Source of the DNA: Firmicutes bacterium HGW-Firmicutes-7
GTDB taxonomy: Bacteria > Bacillota > Clostridia > Lachnospirales > Vallitaleaceae
Direction: 5' to 3'
Length of the DNA stretch: 64,000 nucleotides
Assembly: GCA_002841375.1 (NCBI GenBank)
Contig: PGZO01000002.1
Coordinates: 62,001 to 126,000 of the forward strand
Part shown: positions 56,403 to 64,000 of the stretch, one piece after another
Layout of the letters: every line of letters begins with the position of its first letter
Position numbering within the stretch: the first letter of the stretch is position 1
The notes under the pieces: model-generated
Told to the model about the DNA's origin: nothing
Databases searched by the model: none
The model's input: the letters and a program-made list of their open reading frames with translations, nothing else
Translations under genes and position numbers: made by a program

Positions 56403-56578
56403 TGTATAATACACTTCATTTTGGCAAAACTATTTACTACAGGAAACCTAATTAAATAGATTGTTCGGTTGTAAGGAATTTATTTTTGCCAATGTTATAG
56501 GTTACAAGGTTTCCTGTTAATATGTTCTCCCCCCACATGAGAAAGTGTCTATATAAAAAATAGACACTTTCTTTTATT
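56403..56578 (+). ncRNA. Candidate structured RNA with pseudoknot potential and its own terminator
   Basis: After a TATAAT sequence (56405-56410) four segments occur in A-B-A'-B' order: TTGGCAAAA (56421-56429), ACAGGAAACCT (56439-56449), TTTTGCCAA (56484-56492) and AGGTTTCCTGT (56507-56517). Both pairs are perfect (9 and 11 bp) and interleaved, as in a pseudoknot. TTGTAA/TTACAA adds an inner stem. A strong terminator follows (56541-56578). The piece is 100 bases upstream of the SpoIID-like gene and could be a small RNA or a leader regulator. Alternatively the 11-bp arms could be the ends of a small repeat element. Confidence 0.45.
56541..56578 (+). terminator. Intrinsic terminator upstream of the SpoIID-like gene
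   Basis: GAAAGTGTCTAT (56541-56552) and ATAGACACTTTC (56560-56571) form a perfect 12-bp stem with a 7-base loop, followed by TTTTATTAT. There is no plus-strand gene upstream that it could serve other than the candidate RNA. Confidence 0.88.
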
Positions 56579-56621
56579 ATATCTCATATACTATAATGAA
56601 TATTTAATATAAAGGTGTTTT

Positions 56622-57890
56622 ATGCGACGACGTATGATCTATCCAGCTCAAAATGAAACACAATCACTTGGTCAGCTAACTGTAAATGCGCGGACCGAGG
56701 TTGGATATACCCCCATTAATGGAGCAACTGTTTCCATTTCAAGAACAGGAACAACTGACACAATTGAGGAACTCACTACTGATACTTCAGGGCAAACACC
56801 AGTTATTGACTTACCTTGTCCGCCAATACAATACAGTCTTGAACCTAACAATCCTCAACCTTATTCAGAATATACCGTAACAGTAAATGCTCCTGGTTAC
56901 GAGCCGGTAATCGTATCAGGGACTCAAATACTACCTGATTCTACCGCAATTCAAGATGTATCTATTTTACCTCAAGATCAGACTACTGTTTCGTCCTTAC
57001 AACAAATAGTAATAGCCATTAGTCCTCACACGTTATATGGAAATTTCCCTCCTAAAATACCTGAAAGTCCAGTTAAAGAAGATGTTGAGGAAGGCTTCAT
57101 TGTATTAGAACGTCCTGTAATTCCTGCAACTATTGTTGTACATGAAGGTCCTCCAGATGATCCTTTGGGTAGAAATTACTATGTCCCATTTAAGGATTAC
57201 ATTAAAAATGTAGCCTCTTCAGAAATATACTCTACTTGGCCTGTAAGTACAATTCAAGCTAACATACTCGCCATTCTATCCTTTACATTAAACCGTGTAT
57301 ATACAGAATGGTACCGTGCAAAAGGCAAAAACTTTACAATAACCAATTCAACCGCTTATGATCAAGCCTTTTCATTTGGCAGAAACATCTATAGAAATAT
57401 TTCTGCAGAGGTTGATGCTCTTTTTGTAAATTATATTTCTAAACCTGGCATCAAACAACCTTTATTTACTCAATATTGTGATGGTTCCAGAGTTGAATGC
57501 CCAACATGGTTAAGTCAATGGGGTAGTAGATATTTAGGTTCCCAAGGTTATTCTACGATAAATATACTTAAAAACTATTATGGTCAAGATGTTTTTCTTA
57601 GCACTGCTGAAAGAGTAGCTGGCATTCCCGCCTCCTTTCCAGGCACGAATTTGCAAGTAGGTTCTAGAGGCACAGCAGTAAGAATAATACAAAATCAACT
57701 TAATGCAATTTCTAATAAATTCCCTGCAATTCCTAGGATAAGAGTAGATGGTGTGTTTGGTCAAAACACTAGAAACGCTGTTCAAACCTTTCAGCGCGTA
57801 TTTTACTTACCACAAACAGGCATTGTAGATTATCCAACTTGGTATAAAATTTCCGATATTTTTACAGCAGTTGAACGGCTTGCAGCATAA
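56622..57890 (+). CDS. SpoIID-like protein with peptidoglycan-binding domain
   Basis: A 422-residue protein. Residues about 15-115 resemble a carboxypeptidase-like/beta-sandwich domain (LGQLTVNARTEVGYTPINGATVSIS). Residues 185-330 look like the SpoIID/LytB wall-hydrolase-associated domain (YVPFKDYIKNVASSEIYSTW, ANILAILSFTLNRVYTEWY, NSTAYDQAFSF). Residues 345-415 form a PG_binding_1 domain (LQVGSRGTAVRIIQNQLNAI, VDGVFGQNTRNAVQTFQRVF). No signal peptide is seen, as is common for spore-specific wall proteins. It probably acts on spore or cell-wall peptidoglycan. Confidence 0.85.
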   Translation: MRRRMIYPAQNETQSLGQLTVNARTEVGYTPINGATVSISRTGTTDTIEELTTDTSGQTPVIDLPCPPIQYSLEPNNPQPYSEYTVTVNAPGYEPVIVSGTQILPDSTAIQDVSILPQDQTTVSSLQQIVIAISPHTLYGNFPPKIPESPVKEDVEEGFIVLERPVIPATIVVHEGPPDDPLGRNYYVPFKDYIKNVASSEIYSTWPVSTIQANILAILSFTLNRVYTEWYRAKGKNFTITNSTAYDQAFSFGRNIYRNISAEVDALFVNYISKPGIKQPLFTQYCDGSRVECPTWLSQWGSRYLGSQGYSTINILKNYYGQDVFLSTAERVAGIPASFPGTNLQVGSRGTAVRIIQNQLNAISNKFPAIPRIRVDGVFGQNTRNAVQTFQRVFYLPQTGIVDYPTWYKISDIFTAVERLAA

Positions 57891-57901
57891 TAGAGTAAAT
57901 A

Positions 57902-57953
57902 AAAAAAGCGACTACTATATACTTAGAAATACGTATATCCATGTCGCTTTTTT
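57902..57953. terminator. Bidirectional terminator
   Basis: AAAAAAGCGAC (57902-57912) and GTCGCTTTTTT (57943-57953) are perfect arms; ATATAC/GTATAT pairs inside. It lies between the SpoIID-like gene (plus) and the small 51-residue gene (minus) and can terminate both. Confidence 0.88.
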
Positions 57954-57969
57954 ATAGTTAATGATAACC

Positions 57970-58125
57970 CTATTTATCTAGTGCTCCACCTGTCTTTTTA
58001 TTTTTAAAAGCCTTATGGCTTTTTCCAATACTTTTATCTGGTCTCACATTGGTATCACTACTCATACTTGCTTTTTTCTTTTCTTCAATTAATTTTTTCA
58101 TCATTTCTATATTTTTGTCTGACAT
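57970..58125 (-). CDS. Small basic protein (51 residues)
   Basis: A 51-codon frame beginning MSDKNIEMMKKLIEEKKKAS and ending KNKKTGGALDK. It is Lys-rich and soluble, probably partly disordered. AAAGGAG is 7 bases before the ATG and a terminator follows. The N-terminal MSDKN-MMKKLIEEKK and the C-terminal KTGGA-DK look like a conserved small clostridial family, but I cannot name a function. Confidence 0.8.
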   Translation of the reverse strand: MSDKNIEMMKKLIEEKKKASMSSDTNVRPDKSIGKSHKAFKNKKTGGALDK

Positions 58126-58259
58126 GATTTTACTCCTTTATTATATAATCAAGCAATCTTCTTCTAATAATTTCGCATACATTACGAACTTATCGTTAAA
58201 ATTATTATACCACACTACCTTCTTGTTGGGTATCACAACTTCTAAATAAACCCGACAGA

Positions 58260-59288
58260 TCACTTTATCTCATAGCCTTCCCCCGAATATGAAAAAGCAT
58301 CTTTAACACCCGTTGTCAGATAAATTTTCTTGTCTGTAGATATAAATATTGCTTCTACATTATGTAAATCTTCTACAAATTTTAATCCTTCTTCAATACC
58401 CATTAAAAAAACACCTGTTGATAATGCATCTGCATACGCTGAATTTTCTGTAACTATTGTGACAGATGCTACATTATTTTCAACTGGATAACCTGATGTT
58501 GTATCTAGAATATGATGGTATAAAATTCCATCCTGGATAAAATTCCTCTCATAAATCCCTGACGTAACAATCGATCTGTTGCTCTGCGCTATAACACCTA
58601 AATAATCTTCACTTGATTTATATGGATCTCTAACTCCGATTTTAAAATTTTGCCCGTCTGGTTTTGATCCATGGCATAAGATATTTCCACCTAGATTAAT
58701 AAGCGCAAATTCATAGCCCATTTCGCTAATTAGTGCTGACATGACATCCGCTGCATAACCTTTTGCTATTCCTCCAAGGTCTATCATCATTCCTTCACGT
58801 TCAAGCTTAATAGATTTATCTTGTTCATTAAGGGTGATGTCCTCAATGCCAATTAAAGAAAGCGTACTTTCAATGCGTTCTGCGTTGGGTACTTTAGCAT
58901 TTTCAAAGCCAATATTCCAAAGCTTTACCAGTGCCCCAACAGAAATGTCAAATCTATTGTTGGTTAACTTTGTATATTCAATACCTTTTTGAATAAGGTA
59001 AAAGGTTTCATCACTTACAACTACAGCCCCTTTACCAGCCATAATATTAATTTGCTCAACTTCACTATTCACTTCCTGATTAATCGTCATGCTTTTTTCA
59101 ATATTTGAAAGCTTATCAAATAAAATTTTAAATTTTTCTTCTTCAACTTCTTTTTCTGAATAGATTGTAATCGTTACAAAGGTTCCAAGAACAAAACCTT
59201 CACTGGAATATTGTTGGTACACCTTGTTATTACAGGAGGTAGATAGCATTGAAATAATAATCATAATTAATAAAGCTGTTTTTTTCAT
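58260..59288 (-). CDS. apbE: FAD:protein FMN transferase (ApbE), lipoprotein
   Basis: Attaches FMN covalently to Thr of target proteins such as RnfG/NqrC. The 342-residue lipoprotein has a lipobox (SMLSTSCNN), then FVLGTFVTITIYS, FDISVGALVKLWNIG, DLGGIAKGYAADVM, ALINLGGNILCHG, the metal site HHILDTTSGYPVENNVASVT and ADALSTGVFLMG. The start is ATG 59288 with GGAG six bases upstream. No Rnf or Nqr gene is in the window; the only FMN-binding-like protein here (15159) lacks the target Thr motif. Confidence 0.95.
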   Translation of the reverse strand: MKKTALLIMIIISMLSTSCNNKVYQQYSSEGFVLGTFVTITIYSEKEVEEEKFKILFDKLSNIEKSMTINQEVNSEVEQINIMAGKGAVVVSDETFYLIQKGIEYTKLTNNRFDISVGALVKLWNIGFENAKVPNAERIESTLSLIGIEDITLNEQDKSIKLEREGMMIDLGGIAKGYAADVMSALISEMGYEFALINLGGNILCHGSKPDGQNFKIGVRDPYKSSEDYLGVIAQSNRSIVTSGIYERNFIQDGILYHHILDTTSGYPVENNVASVTIVTENSAYADALSTGVFLMGIEEGLKFVEDLHNVEAIFISTDKKIYLTTGVKDAFSYSGEGYEIK

Positions 59289-59511
59289 ATTGTTCTCCAT
59301 ATATTAATATTGCTATTTGTTTACATTATATCATTCTACCTAAAACACAATTAATCTTCAAGTTAATTTTAATTAAATTAATTGCATATTTTTATTTATA
59401 GTGCTAATACTAGAGAATGCAAGCGTAGGTTGGAAGGATTTATTATAAAATGCTAGTACCTTCCTTAACTAAAGCTCATAACAAATTACTAGATGAAAGG
59501 GATGATATATT

Positions 59512-59922
59512 TTGAAAGCACAAGAAATTATGACAACAGAGGTTGTCTCTGTTGATAAAAAAGCATCAATTCGCGATGCTGCTATGAAAATGGCTGAATC
59601 CGATGTTGGTTCAGTGATAGTAAATGATAACAAATCCTTAGTGGGAATTATAACAGATCGTGATATTACCATTAGAGGTGTAGCAGAAAATACTGACTTA
59701 AACAATGTTACTTGTGAAAAGGTCATGTCCAAAAATGTTGTAACAGCAAATTCCAATACTGATATGGAAGATGTAATTGATCTTATGTCAGAGCACCAAA
59801 TAAAACGTGTACCAATTGTAGAAAATGAGAATGTTATAGGCATGATTTCCTTAAGAGATATATCCCAAACGATTGAATGGGATGATGAAGCAGGAGAAGT
59901 ATTAAATGACATAACGGACTAG
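59512..59922 (+). CDS. CBS-domain pair protein
   Basis: A 136-residue protein made of two CBS domains (MTTEVVSVDKKASIRDAAMKMAESDVGSVIV, GIITDRDITIRGVA; MSKNVVTANSNTDMEDVIDLMSEHQIKRVPIVE, MISLRDIS), written here in parts. CBS pairs bind adenosyl ligands and act as sensors. Translation starts at a TTG, ten bases after AAAGGG. It stands alone and ends with a strong terminator. Partner protein unknown. Confidence 0.9.
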   Translation: MKAQEIMTTEVVSVDKKASIRDAAMKMAESDVGSVIVNDNKSLVGIITDRDITIRGVAENTDLNNVTCEKVMSKNVVTANSNTDMEDVIDLMSEHQIKRVPIVENENVIGMISLRDISQTIEWDDEAGEVLNDITD

Positions 59923-59931
59923 TGGATAGCT

Positions 59932-59979
59932 GGTATGATTTGAGGAACCTACTCGTTCCTTTAGTCATACCTTTTTTTT
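59932..59979 (+). terminator. Terminator of the CBS gene
   Basis: GGTATGA...GAGGAAC pairs with GTTCCTT...TCATACC as a long stem with small internal loops, followed by eight T residues. Confidence 0.92.
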
Positions 59980-60039
59980 CATCCAAGTAGCACGTCCTAT
60001 ATTTCTTGGTTTAATATGCTTGACTGCACAAACAAATAA

Positions 60040-60070
60040 GGACATGGTAGGAGGCTCTAAATACCATGCC
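60040..60070 (-). terminator. Terminator of the truncated L,D-transpeptidase gene
   Basis: On the minus strand GGCATGGTA and TACCATGTCC pair around a 12-base loop, followed by TTATTTGTTTG. It is 17 bases after the stop codon. Confidence 0.7.
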
Positions 60071-60086
60071 TAAAAAGAAGTTTTCT

Positions 60087-60455
60087 CTATTCGAATAAAG
60101 TAATATCTAAAGCTTCATAAAATTCTGCATTAATATACTTGGTTTTAGTTAAACCTTTATCTTTTTGAAATTTTGTTACTGCACTTTGCATGCCCAATCC
60201 ATATTTACCATCTACCCAACCTGTATAATAGCCAAGCTCTTTTAAACGTTCTTGAATTGCATAAACATCAGAGCCAATTGCACCAGGCTTTAATGTTCTA
60301 AACCCATCTCCAAAGGGACCATAGGCACCTTTAATAATGGTTACCTCTGTGCCAACATTTACGGTTTTTTTAAGTTCTTTAGCATCATCATTATACATAC
60401 GAATACAGCCCTTAGAAAGGGATTTTCCAATGGACCACGGTTCATCTGTAACGCA
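60087..60455 (-). pseudogene. 3' fragment of an L,D-transpeptidase (YkuD) gene cut by the mobile element
   Basis: From codon [20 protein letters not shown] onward the frame encodes the end of a YkuD L,D-transpeptidase domain, with the catalytic Cys in SKGCIRMYN and [10 protein letters not shown], followed by a peptidoglycan-binding domain ([36 protein letters not shown]). The homology stops abruptly just before TDEPW, exactly where the conserved HGT should be; upstream sequence belongs to the serine recombinase end. The 5' half, with the signal and the catalytic His, is not in the window. The frame runs on to 60560 by chance. Confidence 0.88.
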
Positions 60456-60480
60456 TACCAAAACCATAAATATATTGTTT
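60446..60480. other. Probable element attachment junction (attR or attL)
   Basis: The 25-35 bases between the last recognisable transpeptidase codons (ending at about 60450 on the plus strand) and the recombinase stop codon (60481) must hold the recombination point of the element. Serine recombinases use a two-base core, which cannot be fixed without the other junction. The recombinase ends about 30 bases from the host gene, the usual layout for integrases next to their att site. Confidence 0.7.
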
Positions 60481-62073
60481 TTAAATATTCCAATGTATAA
60501 CAACTTCTTGATTGTCAATCTCGTCCTTTTGTCCAACCTCAATGTAATCAATAAAATCATCGGCCATTTCCCTTGTTAACACGGTAAGATCTTTATGTTT
60601 ACTTAATAACTTACCAACATCAATCTTTTTATTTGCCTGATTTTCATTTAAGGTAATCTGCTTTTTCAACTTACTTATAGCCTTTTGGTAATTTAATAAT
60701 TCAGCATCAAAGTTTTGTTTTAAAAAAATAAAATCATTTTCTGTTATAATACCCTTTACCTTATCTATATAAAGAGAAGACAAGGCATTAACTATATCGT
60801 TATGCTTCATTTCTAAGTTTTTCAAATCACTTTCTTTTGAAATAATTTCTTTCTTCAATCCCTCTTTATCGCTCAACTCCTTAGCTAGTTTATCTAAATC
60901 TTCACTCTCGTTAATATAATTATTAACTAGTTTATTTATTCTGTCCAGAATAATCTCATGCAAGATATCAATTTTAATAATATGACTGGTACATCCCTTG
61001 TTTCGTGTCTTGAATGCAAACTGGCATCTAAGTATATTATTAGACTTACTCATATTAGAAGTACAATCTAAACATTTAACTTTACTAGCAAGTACATGTG
61101 CTTTTGCAAGGTTTCCCTCTTCCGAAGAACAAACTTTACGGTTAGCTTCACGTAATTTCTTTACCCTGTAAAAAATCTCTGGATTAATAATTGGATCGTG
61201 GCAGTTTTTAACAACAATCCATTCACTTTCTGGTAGTTTTATTGTTTTTTTACTTTTATAGCTAACCTTCTTCTCCTTACATTGCACCATATGCCCTATA
61301 TACACCTGGTTAACTAACATACTTTGGATTGTAGTACGTCCCCATACTCCATATCTGTCAGAAAATTGTGCCCCATTAGGATTTTTAAAATTAAACCCTT
61401 TTTGTTTTTTATATTGGGTAGGTGTTGGAATCTTTTCAGAGGTTAAAATATCTGTAATTTGCAAATATCCATATCCCTCTAGATATAAATCGAAAATTTT
61501 TCTAACAACTTCAGCTGCTGGCTCGTCGATGAGAAATTTATGTTTGTTCTGAGGATCCTTTTTGTATCCGTAAGGAGCAAAGGCTCCTGTAAACAACCCT
61601 TTTTCTTTTTTTTGTTTAAAAACATATCTAATATTCTCTGATAAATCTTCACTATACCATTCATTAATTAATCCATTTATCTGTCTTGACTTTTTATTTC
61701 CCGGCACCTTTGTATCAACATTATCCACTACTCCTACAAATCTAATTCCAAGTAGTGGAAACAATCCATGGATATACTTTTCTACACTTTCCATATCCCT
61801 AGTAAATCGGGACTGTGTTTTACATAGAACGATATTAAACTCTAATCTTTTGGCAGCTTTTATCATAGAATTAAAAGCCGGTCTACCCTCAAATCCCGAA
61901 TAATCATCGTCAACATAAACTTCATGTATCTCAATATTGTTTCTAGTGGCATATTCGATAAGGAGCTCTTTTTGGTTCTGAATGCTCTGGCTCTCGTCAA
62001 GTTTACCTTCTTTATCTAAATCTTCTTTAGATAACCGGCAATATAATGCAGCTCTATTCACATCCTTCATCAT
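60481..62073 (-). CDS. Large serine recombinase
   Basis: A 530-residue site-specific recombinase. The N-terminal resolvase domain (about 5-150) has the nucleophile Ser in [10 protein letters not shown] and the Arg motif [14 protein letters not shown]; the recombinase domain (about 165-270) has [12 protein letters not shown] and [18 protein letters not shown]; a zinc ribbon (CLDC...[12 protein letters not shown]) sits at about 335-370, followed by a coiled-coil region (about 390-470). It resembles phage, ICE and skin-type integrases. AAGGAGG is 14 bases before the ATG, longer than usual. It lies directly beside the disrupted transpeptidase gene. Confidence 0.95.
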   Translation of the reverse strand: MMKDVNRAALYCRLSKEDLDKEGKLDESQSIQNQKELLIEYATRNNIEIHEVYVDDDYSGFEGRPAFNSMIKAAKRLEFNIVLCKTQSRFTRDMESVEKYIHGLFPLLGIRFVGVVDNVDTKVPGNKKSRQINGLINEWYSEDLSENIRYVFKQKKEKGLFTGAFAPYGYKKDPQNKHKFLIDEPAAEVVRKIFDLYLEGYGYLQITDILTSEKIPTPTQYKKQKGFNFKNPNGAQFSDRYGVWGRTTIQSMLVNQVYIGHMVQCKEKKVSYKSKKTIKLPESEWIVVKNCHDPIINPEIFYRVKKLREANRKVCSSEEGNLAKAHVLASKVKCLDCTSNMSKSNNILRCQFAFKTRNKGCTSHIIKIDILHEIILDRINKLVNNYINESEDLDKLAKELSDKEGLKKEIISKESDLKNLEMKHNDIVNALSSLYIDKVKGIITENDFIFLKQNFDAELLNYQKAISKLKKQITLNENQANKKIDVGKLLSKHKDLTVLTREMADDFIDYIEVGQKDEIDNQEVVIHWNI

Positions 62074-62155
62074 AATACTATATCATACCTCCTTAAAGCA
62101 CGAGGTAGATTATTATTTTCTCTCGACCTCATTGTAATACAAAACTGAATTAACT

Positions 62156-62296
62156 TCAATAATTAACTGTGGCCTTATTAGCTATACTCTTATTCTCTTT
62201 ATTGTTCTTTAATATGTATTTCAATGTATTTTTGATTGCCTTTTCTTTTATTGCTTCATTATACTTATAAATATCTTTTACTATCACGTTTGACAT
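62156..62296 (-). CDS. Small basic protein (46 residues) of the element
   Basis: A 46-codon frame, MSNVIVKDIYKYNEAIKEKA to IANKATVNY, Lys- and Asn-rich and probably helical. The ATG at 62296 has AAAGGA nine bases upstream; the longer frame to 62362 has no ribosome site. It is 82 bases upstream of the recombinase gene on the same strand. No family is recognised; a small DNA-binding or recombination accessory protein is possible. Confidence 0.6.
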   Translation of the reverse strand: MSNVIVKDIYKYNEAIKEKAIKNTLKYILKNNKENKSIANKATVNY

Positions 62297-62846
62297 GTAA
62301 TCACATCCTTTCGTTTTAAGTTCTTTAATTCTAATATATTCAAAAGTAAATAAAAAAAGCATAGCTTAAACCATCAAAACATATTTTGTTTTTTGATGAT
62401 ATTAAACTTTCAAAATTGATTTGGTCTATTAACAGAATAGTTACTGGAAACGATGTAAAATTATAAACGGAATGATATCAGTACAAACCTGTTAATTAAT
62501 CATTCCACAAAAGATCAATATTTTCATAGATATTTCCAAGCACTTCCATTTCGATATTATTTATATAACCTCCTTATTTTATAAATTAAAAAAGATAGCT
62601 ATTTAATTAGCCATCCTAATGTTTTTAACTTTATTAATATTTATTTTTCTTTCAATAACCTTTTCATAAGAACATCCCTATACCAACAAAAATCATATTT
62701 ACACATAGCTATAGTCTAAATTGATTTTTAATTACTATAGAATTGTTTAAGAGACTTTACAGTGTTCAAACGGCTTTAGTTAGAAATCCATAATGCTTCT
62801 CTTCCCTACACGCACTCTCCCAATGCTGATCATAAGAGACTGAATA
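62297..62846. other. Gene-free part of the mobile element
   Basis: About 550 AT-rich bases without a convincing gene. It holds a weak hairpin CATCAAAA/TTTTTGATG (about 62373-62399), a terminator at 62588-62615, and a lone AGGAGG at about 62570 that leads only to a 17-codon frame. Nothing else was recognised. Confidence 0.6.
62588..62615 (-). terminator. Terminator downstream of the HepT/MntA pair
   Basis: On the minus strand GATGGCTA-ATTAAA-TAGCTATC (62615-62594) forms an 8-bp stem with one G-T pair, followed by TTTTTTAATTT. It lies 365 bases after the hepT stop codon. Confidence 0.75.
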
Positions 62847-62955
62847 ACATTTGAACCCGGCAATTTATTTGGACTCCGCATACCGATGAGCGGAGATACA
62901 TTTGAACCCAGCGACTTATTTAGAATCCGCATACTGGTAAGCGGAGATACATTTG
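62847..62955. repeat. 51-bp tandem repeat, two full copies and a start of a third
   Basis: Copies begin with ACATTTG at 62847, 62898 and 62949, an exact 51-base period. Full copies differ at about ten positions. Each contains a small hairpin (TCCGC...GCGGA) whose stem is kept although its loop differs, and ends with GCGGAGAT. They lie 26 bases after the hepT stop codon. There is no cas gene and the copies touch without spacers, so this is not CRISPR. Confidence 0.85.
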
Positions 62956-62980
62956 TTGGCAGTTGCCTACTTCATTATAC

Positions 62981-63391
62981 CTATAACTCTAATTCATCCT
63001 CTTCTTCAATATCCCTCGATTTTACTGCTCCTTGATCTAGAATTTCATATTGTTTAACTATGTTATTACAAAATTTTTCAAGTTCTGGTATGTCTTTTGT
63101 AGCAGTAGCCCATATTTCATCAAGATCTAAACTATCATATTCATGAGCAAAGATATTTCTAATACCTCTTATGCTTTGCCAAGGAATTTCAGAATAAAAG
63201 TCTTTAAACTCTGTTGTGAGATGTTTTGAAAGCTCCCCTATTTGTTGAATACACATATTAATAGCATGTTTATATACTATATTGTTTTTATATGTTTGAA
63301 AATCATCATTTATGCTATTTCTGATACTAGAAATGTCAGCAGAATAACTCAAAATACGCTTAAGAATTGTATAGTTTTTATTGTTTTTCAT
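62981..63391 (-). CDS. hepT: HepT-type HEPN ribonuclease toxin
   Basis: A 136-residue helical HEPN/DUF86 protein. The RX4-6H motif with the following Tyr is present in RGIRNIFAHEYDSLD (R-N-I-F-A-H-E-Y), which in HepT is the ribonuclease centre and also carries the Tyr adenylylated by MntA. SQIGELSKHL-like sequence (QQIGELSKHLTTEF) is typical. The start overlaps the end of the antitoxin gene by 14 bases. It belongs to the mobile element and probably helps keep it in the host or acts against phage. Confidence 0.9.
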   Translation of the reverse strand: MKNNKNYTILKRILSYSADISSIRNSINDDFQTYKNNIVYKHAINMCIQQIGELSKHLTTEFKDFYSEIPWQSIRGIRNIFAHEYDSLDLDEIWATATKDIPELEKFCNNIVKQYEILDQGAVKSRDIEEEDELEL

Positions 63392-63674
63392 AAATCAATA
63401 CCCTCTCTTTTTTAATTTCCTTTTTAAAATCATTTTTAAGCCCTCCTGAAGTAACAAGATCAATATTCTTATGAAGTTGATTTTGGATATCAAGTCTAAG
63501 TCCCGATAATGCAAATAAACCAATAGGATTACCCACTGTATCAACTTCTAGATCAATGTCACTCTTATCTGTTGCACTTCCTCTAGCATATGAACCAAAA
63601 AGATACACCTTATTGATACCACGTGCCTTTGCCAATGGCGTTACGGCATCACTTATTTGTTCTATGGTAAGCAT
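63378..63674 (-). CDS. mntA: MntA-type nucleotidyltransferase antitoxin
   Basis: A 98-residue minimal nucleotidyltransferase. The GSX10DXD motif is seen in YLFGSYARGSATDKSDIDLEVD, written here in parts as FGSYARGS and KSDIDLEVD. MntA proteins neutralise HepT by adding AMP to its Tyr. AAGGAGG is 6 bases before the ATG. Antitoxin-first order with overlap to hepT is the usual layout. Confidence 0.92.
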   Translation of the reverse strand: MLTIEQISDAVTPLAKARGINKVYLFGSYARGSATDKSDIDLEVDTVGNPIGLFALSGLRLDIQNQLHKNIDLVTSGGLKNDFKKEIKKERVLIYEKQ

Positions 63675-64000
63675 GATATCCCTCCTTCTAGTGGTTTAGA
63701 CACTTCCATGTTTTAAAAAGTATTAAATCTACAAATAATATATCTATGAATATTATACACCAAAATATTTCTCAATGAAACACCAAGACAAAAAAACTAT
63801 AATACTTCTCATCTTTTTATAAGGAGGCAAGCAAAAGATTGGTTATCTTTTCTACATTTTAACTAATACAATATCTTGTAAAAATAAAAAATACATCTTG
63901 GCATAGATATAGTGCAAATCTATTTTTTATTACTACAAGAACTGTAGAAAGCTTTTAAAAATCAATTAATTTTACAGTACTCAGGTGATCCTGGTTAGTT
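63675..64000. other. Non-coding end of the window
   Basis: About 325 AT-rich bases upstream of mntA. It should hold the mntA promoter (AT-rich, not fixed). A perfect AAGGAGG at 63823-63829 on the plus strand is followed only by very short frames. No gene is seen up to the right edge; the mobile element continues beyond it. Confidence 0.6.

Noticed and set aside
60450-60560. N-terminal extension of the transpeptidase fragment as a real 157-residue protein
   Set aside because: Those residues lie in another frame of the recombinase gene and have no similarity to YkuD proteins.
62510-62575. 17-codon frame MEVLGNIYENIDLLWND on the minus strand
   Set aside because: AGGAGG is 19 bases from the ATG and the frame is too short to support.
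62840-62920. tRNA gene on the minus strand (GGGTTCAAAT looks like a T-arm)
   Set aside because: The rest of the cloverleaf (acceptor stem, anticodon arm) cannot be formed; the motif is part of the 51-bp repeat.
62847-62955. 51-bp repeats as a CRISPR array
   Set aside because: Only two full copies, no spacers between them, imperfect identity and no cas gene.

Overview
The window looks like chromosome of an AT-rich, spore-forming member of the Clostridia, probably a Lachnospirales-type lineage. The evidence is a complete spoIIA operon (spoIIAA, spoIIAB, sigF), a spoVA operon, yunB, a V-type ATP synthase instead of an F-type one, diaminopimelate synthesis through DapL, a type III glutamine synthetase, a T-box in front of valS, and strong AGGAGG ribosome sites almost everywhere. 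No rRNA or tRNA gene and no CRISPR array was seen.

Layout. 1-0.5 kb: 3' end of pyruvate kinase. 0.5-10.3 kb: nine-subunit V-type ATP synthase operon (order GH-C-I-K-F-E-A-B-D) followed closely by a YibE/F membrane protein. 10.4-22.8 kb: addB without a neighbouring addA, a lipoprotein polysaccharide deacetylase, a degenerate FMN-binding-like membrane protein, a lipid kinase, transaldolase and transketolase, an orphan BREX BrxD-like ATPase, a YigZ/IMPACT protein and a PfkB-family protein with an altered active-site loop. 22.9-27.2 kb: nitrogen island glnA - ANTAR regulator - glnN, with an ANTAR-type antitermination element visible in the glnN leader. 27.4-30.6 kb: a repeat cluster, dapL, dapF and yunB. 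30.9-43.0 kb: a class A PBP, the spoVA and spoIIA operons convergent with it, a TPR/zinc-ribbon protein, folC and an HtrA protease. 43.0-43.9 kb: a gene-free stretch built of palindromes. 43.9-60 kb: T-box/valS, bioY under a BirA-like operator, arsC-like phosphatase, cysteine desulfidase-type protein, topB, aspartokinase, an EamA transporter, deoC, a SpoIID-like/peptidoglycan-binding protein, apbE and a CBS protein.

60.1-64 kb is the edge of a mobile element. A large serine recombinase sits directly against the 3' half of an L,D-transpeptidase gene whose 5' half is missing from the window; the element also carries a HepT/MntA toxin-antitoxin pair and 51-bp tandem repeats, and it runs past the right end.

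Working together: the sporulation block covers forespore sigma-F activation (SpoIIAA/AB/SigF) and spore dipicolinate transport (SpoVA); DapF/DapL and LysC feed diaminopimelate to peptidoglycan and to dipicolinate; PBP, deacetylase, SpoIID-like protein and the broken L,D-transpeptidase act on cell wall. Several small genes with strong ribosome sites (38, 47, 57 and 51 codons) are described here. The least explained features are the interrupted transpeptidase, the orphan BrxD-like ATPase, a possible pseudoknotted RNA at 56.4-56.6 kb, and a family of palindromic repeats, one of which supplies the last codons of the EamA gene.
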